Source of the DNA: Sulfurimonas sp. UBA6014
GTDB lineage: Bacteria; Campylobacterota; Campylobacteria; Campylobacterales; Sulfurimonadaceae
DNA length: 13,650 nucleotides
Assembly: GCA_002428085.1 (NCBI GenBank)
Contig: DJAA01000062.1
Coordinates: 12,732-26,381 of the forward strand
Reading direction: 5' to 3'
Below are positions 13,444 through 13,650 of this stretch, piece by piece. The notes beneath the pieces are model-generated. The model was not told where the DNA came from. It was given only the letters and a program-made list of their open reading frames with translations, and did no database searches. Made by a program: the position numbers and the translations under genes. Position 1 is the stretch's first letter, and every line of letters begins with the position of its first letter.

Positions 13444-13650
13444 TGTCCATTGTCCAGAATCTGCCTTTTTTGGTTTTCTGAGTTAACACCAATCTATCTG
13501 TTAATAGATTTTTAGGAGACACAATATCAAGGTCGAATGTACATCCACTCGCCATAGTTGTCCCATCTATATGAATAAAAACACCGGAAAATACAAAAAA
13601 ATGTCTTTTAGAGAAACAACTCCAGTAGAATTCCTCGCAATGACAGAAAA
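13379..13650 (-). CDS. Hypothetical open frame leaving the right edge (possible 3' end of a gene or repeat-derived)
   Basis: This frame is stop-free from the right edge to a TAA at 13379-13381 (90 codons). The part from about 13580 inwards reads like protein (FIHIDGTTMASGCTFDLD, then VSPKNLLTDRLVLTQKTKKG), while the part nearer the edge covers the dispersed-repeat core and is rich in Cys, Phe and Trp. An internal ATG at 13555 would give a 58-residue product. It overlaps the antitoxin-like gene by 65 bases in another frame, and its last residues (KVWTWAWQQ) look like read-through of non-coding sequence. No family is recognised. It may be the tail of a degraded gene that lost its own stop. Confidence 0.25.
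   Translation of the reverse strand, partial: FCHCEEFYWSCFSKRHFFVFSGVFIHIDGTTMASGCTFDLDIVSPKNLLTDRLVLTQKTKKGRFWTMDNERNSIYFEIDCKVWTWAWQQ
13441..13454. repeat. Tandem 7-base duplication at the antitoxin start
   Basis: CATTGTC occurs twice head to tail (13441-13447, 13448-13454). Read on the minus strand it gives GACAATG twice, each containing an ATG. Short tandem heptamers of this type are known as slippage products in several bacteria. Seven bases is not a multiple of three, so copy number changes would shift the frame of anything reading through. Confidence 0.6.
13634..13644. repeat. Second copy of the dispersed TCATTGCGAG repeat core
   Basis: CTCGCAATGAC is identical to 1191-1201 and in the same orientation, 12.4 kb away. 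Only the core is shared inside the window; any further match would lie beyond the right edge. Its presence at the border of a disturbed gene cluster suggests repeat-associated rearrangement, which is inference. Confidence 0.4.

Noticed and set aside
13571..13650. A plus-strand frame starting MNKNTGKYKKMSF and running off the right edge
   Set aside because: It reads through the dispersed repeat core, has no ribosome binding site, and is short; more likely chance than a gene start.

Overview
The window looks like chromosome of a free-living member of the Campylobacterota (the former Epsilonproteobacteria), of a Sulfurimonas/Sulfurospirillum-like kind. This is inferred from the low GC content (estimated by eye in the mid-to-upper 30s percent), the adjacency of uppS with a prepilin peptidase and of an LptF/LptG-type permease with truA, and protein sequences typical of that phylum. 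The genus cannot be fixed from the sequence alone. Most of the window is core metabolism. I found no rRNA, tRNA, CRISPR array, intact insertion sequence or prophage.

Region 1 (1-1310): a minus-strand sensor gene runs off the left edge. It has a signal peptide, a PhnD-like periplasmic binding domain, one membrane helix and the start of a PAS domain. A 247-base divergent intergenic region follows, holding a fragment of a dispersed repeat, a doubtful 20-residue ORF and an extended -10 promoter candidate for coaBC.

Region 2 (1311-7116, plus strand): coaBC, uppS, the type IV prepilin peptidase gene, an LptF/LptG permease and truA lie 36, -4, 3 and 0 bases apart, so they very probably form one operon. 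It joins coenzyme A synthesis, lipid carrier synthesis, pilin/pseudopilin processing, LPS export and tRNA pseudouridylation. After a 59-base gap with a perfect hairpin comes a degenerate EAL-HDOD (YuxH-type) signalling gene.

Region 3 (12300 down to 7119, minus strand): glyS, a SixA-like phosphohistidine phosphatase, an MnmC2-like FAD oxidoreductase, a membrane-anchored alpha/beta hydrolase and a YdcF/ElyC-like membrane protein are spaced by 7, 8, -4 and -4 bases. This is a second probable operon. It meets the EAL-HDOD gene tail to tail with only two bases between the stop codons.

Region 4 (12301-12586): a 286-base intergenic region with two overlapping perfect palindromes. The first is related to the hairpin downstream of truA, and the two copies differ by paired, compensating stem changes.

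Region 5 (12587-13650): a class II superoxide reductase gene with its own promoter and a strong intrinsic terminator, then a small minus-strand cluster. This holds a Phd/YefM-type antitoxin-like gene with a scrambled N-terminus, a coupled 34-codon ORF where a toxin would be expected, and an overlapping open frame leaving the window at the right edge, where another copy of the dispersed repeat core lies.

No clearly new multi-gene system is visible. The best leads are the covarying palindromes, the disturbed antitoxin locus, the superoxide reductase lacking the usual Glu-Lys pair, and the EAL-HDOD protein lacking the catalytic Asp-Asp motif.
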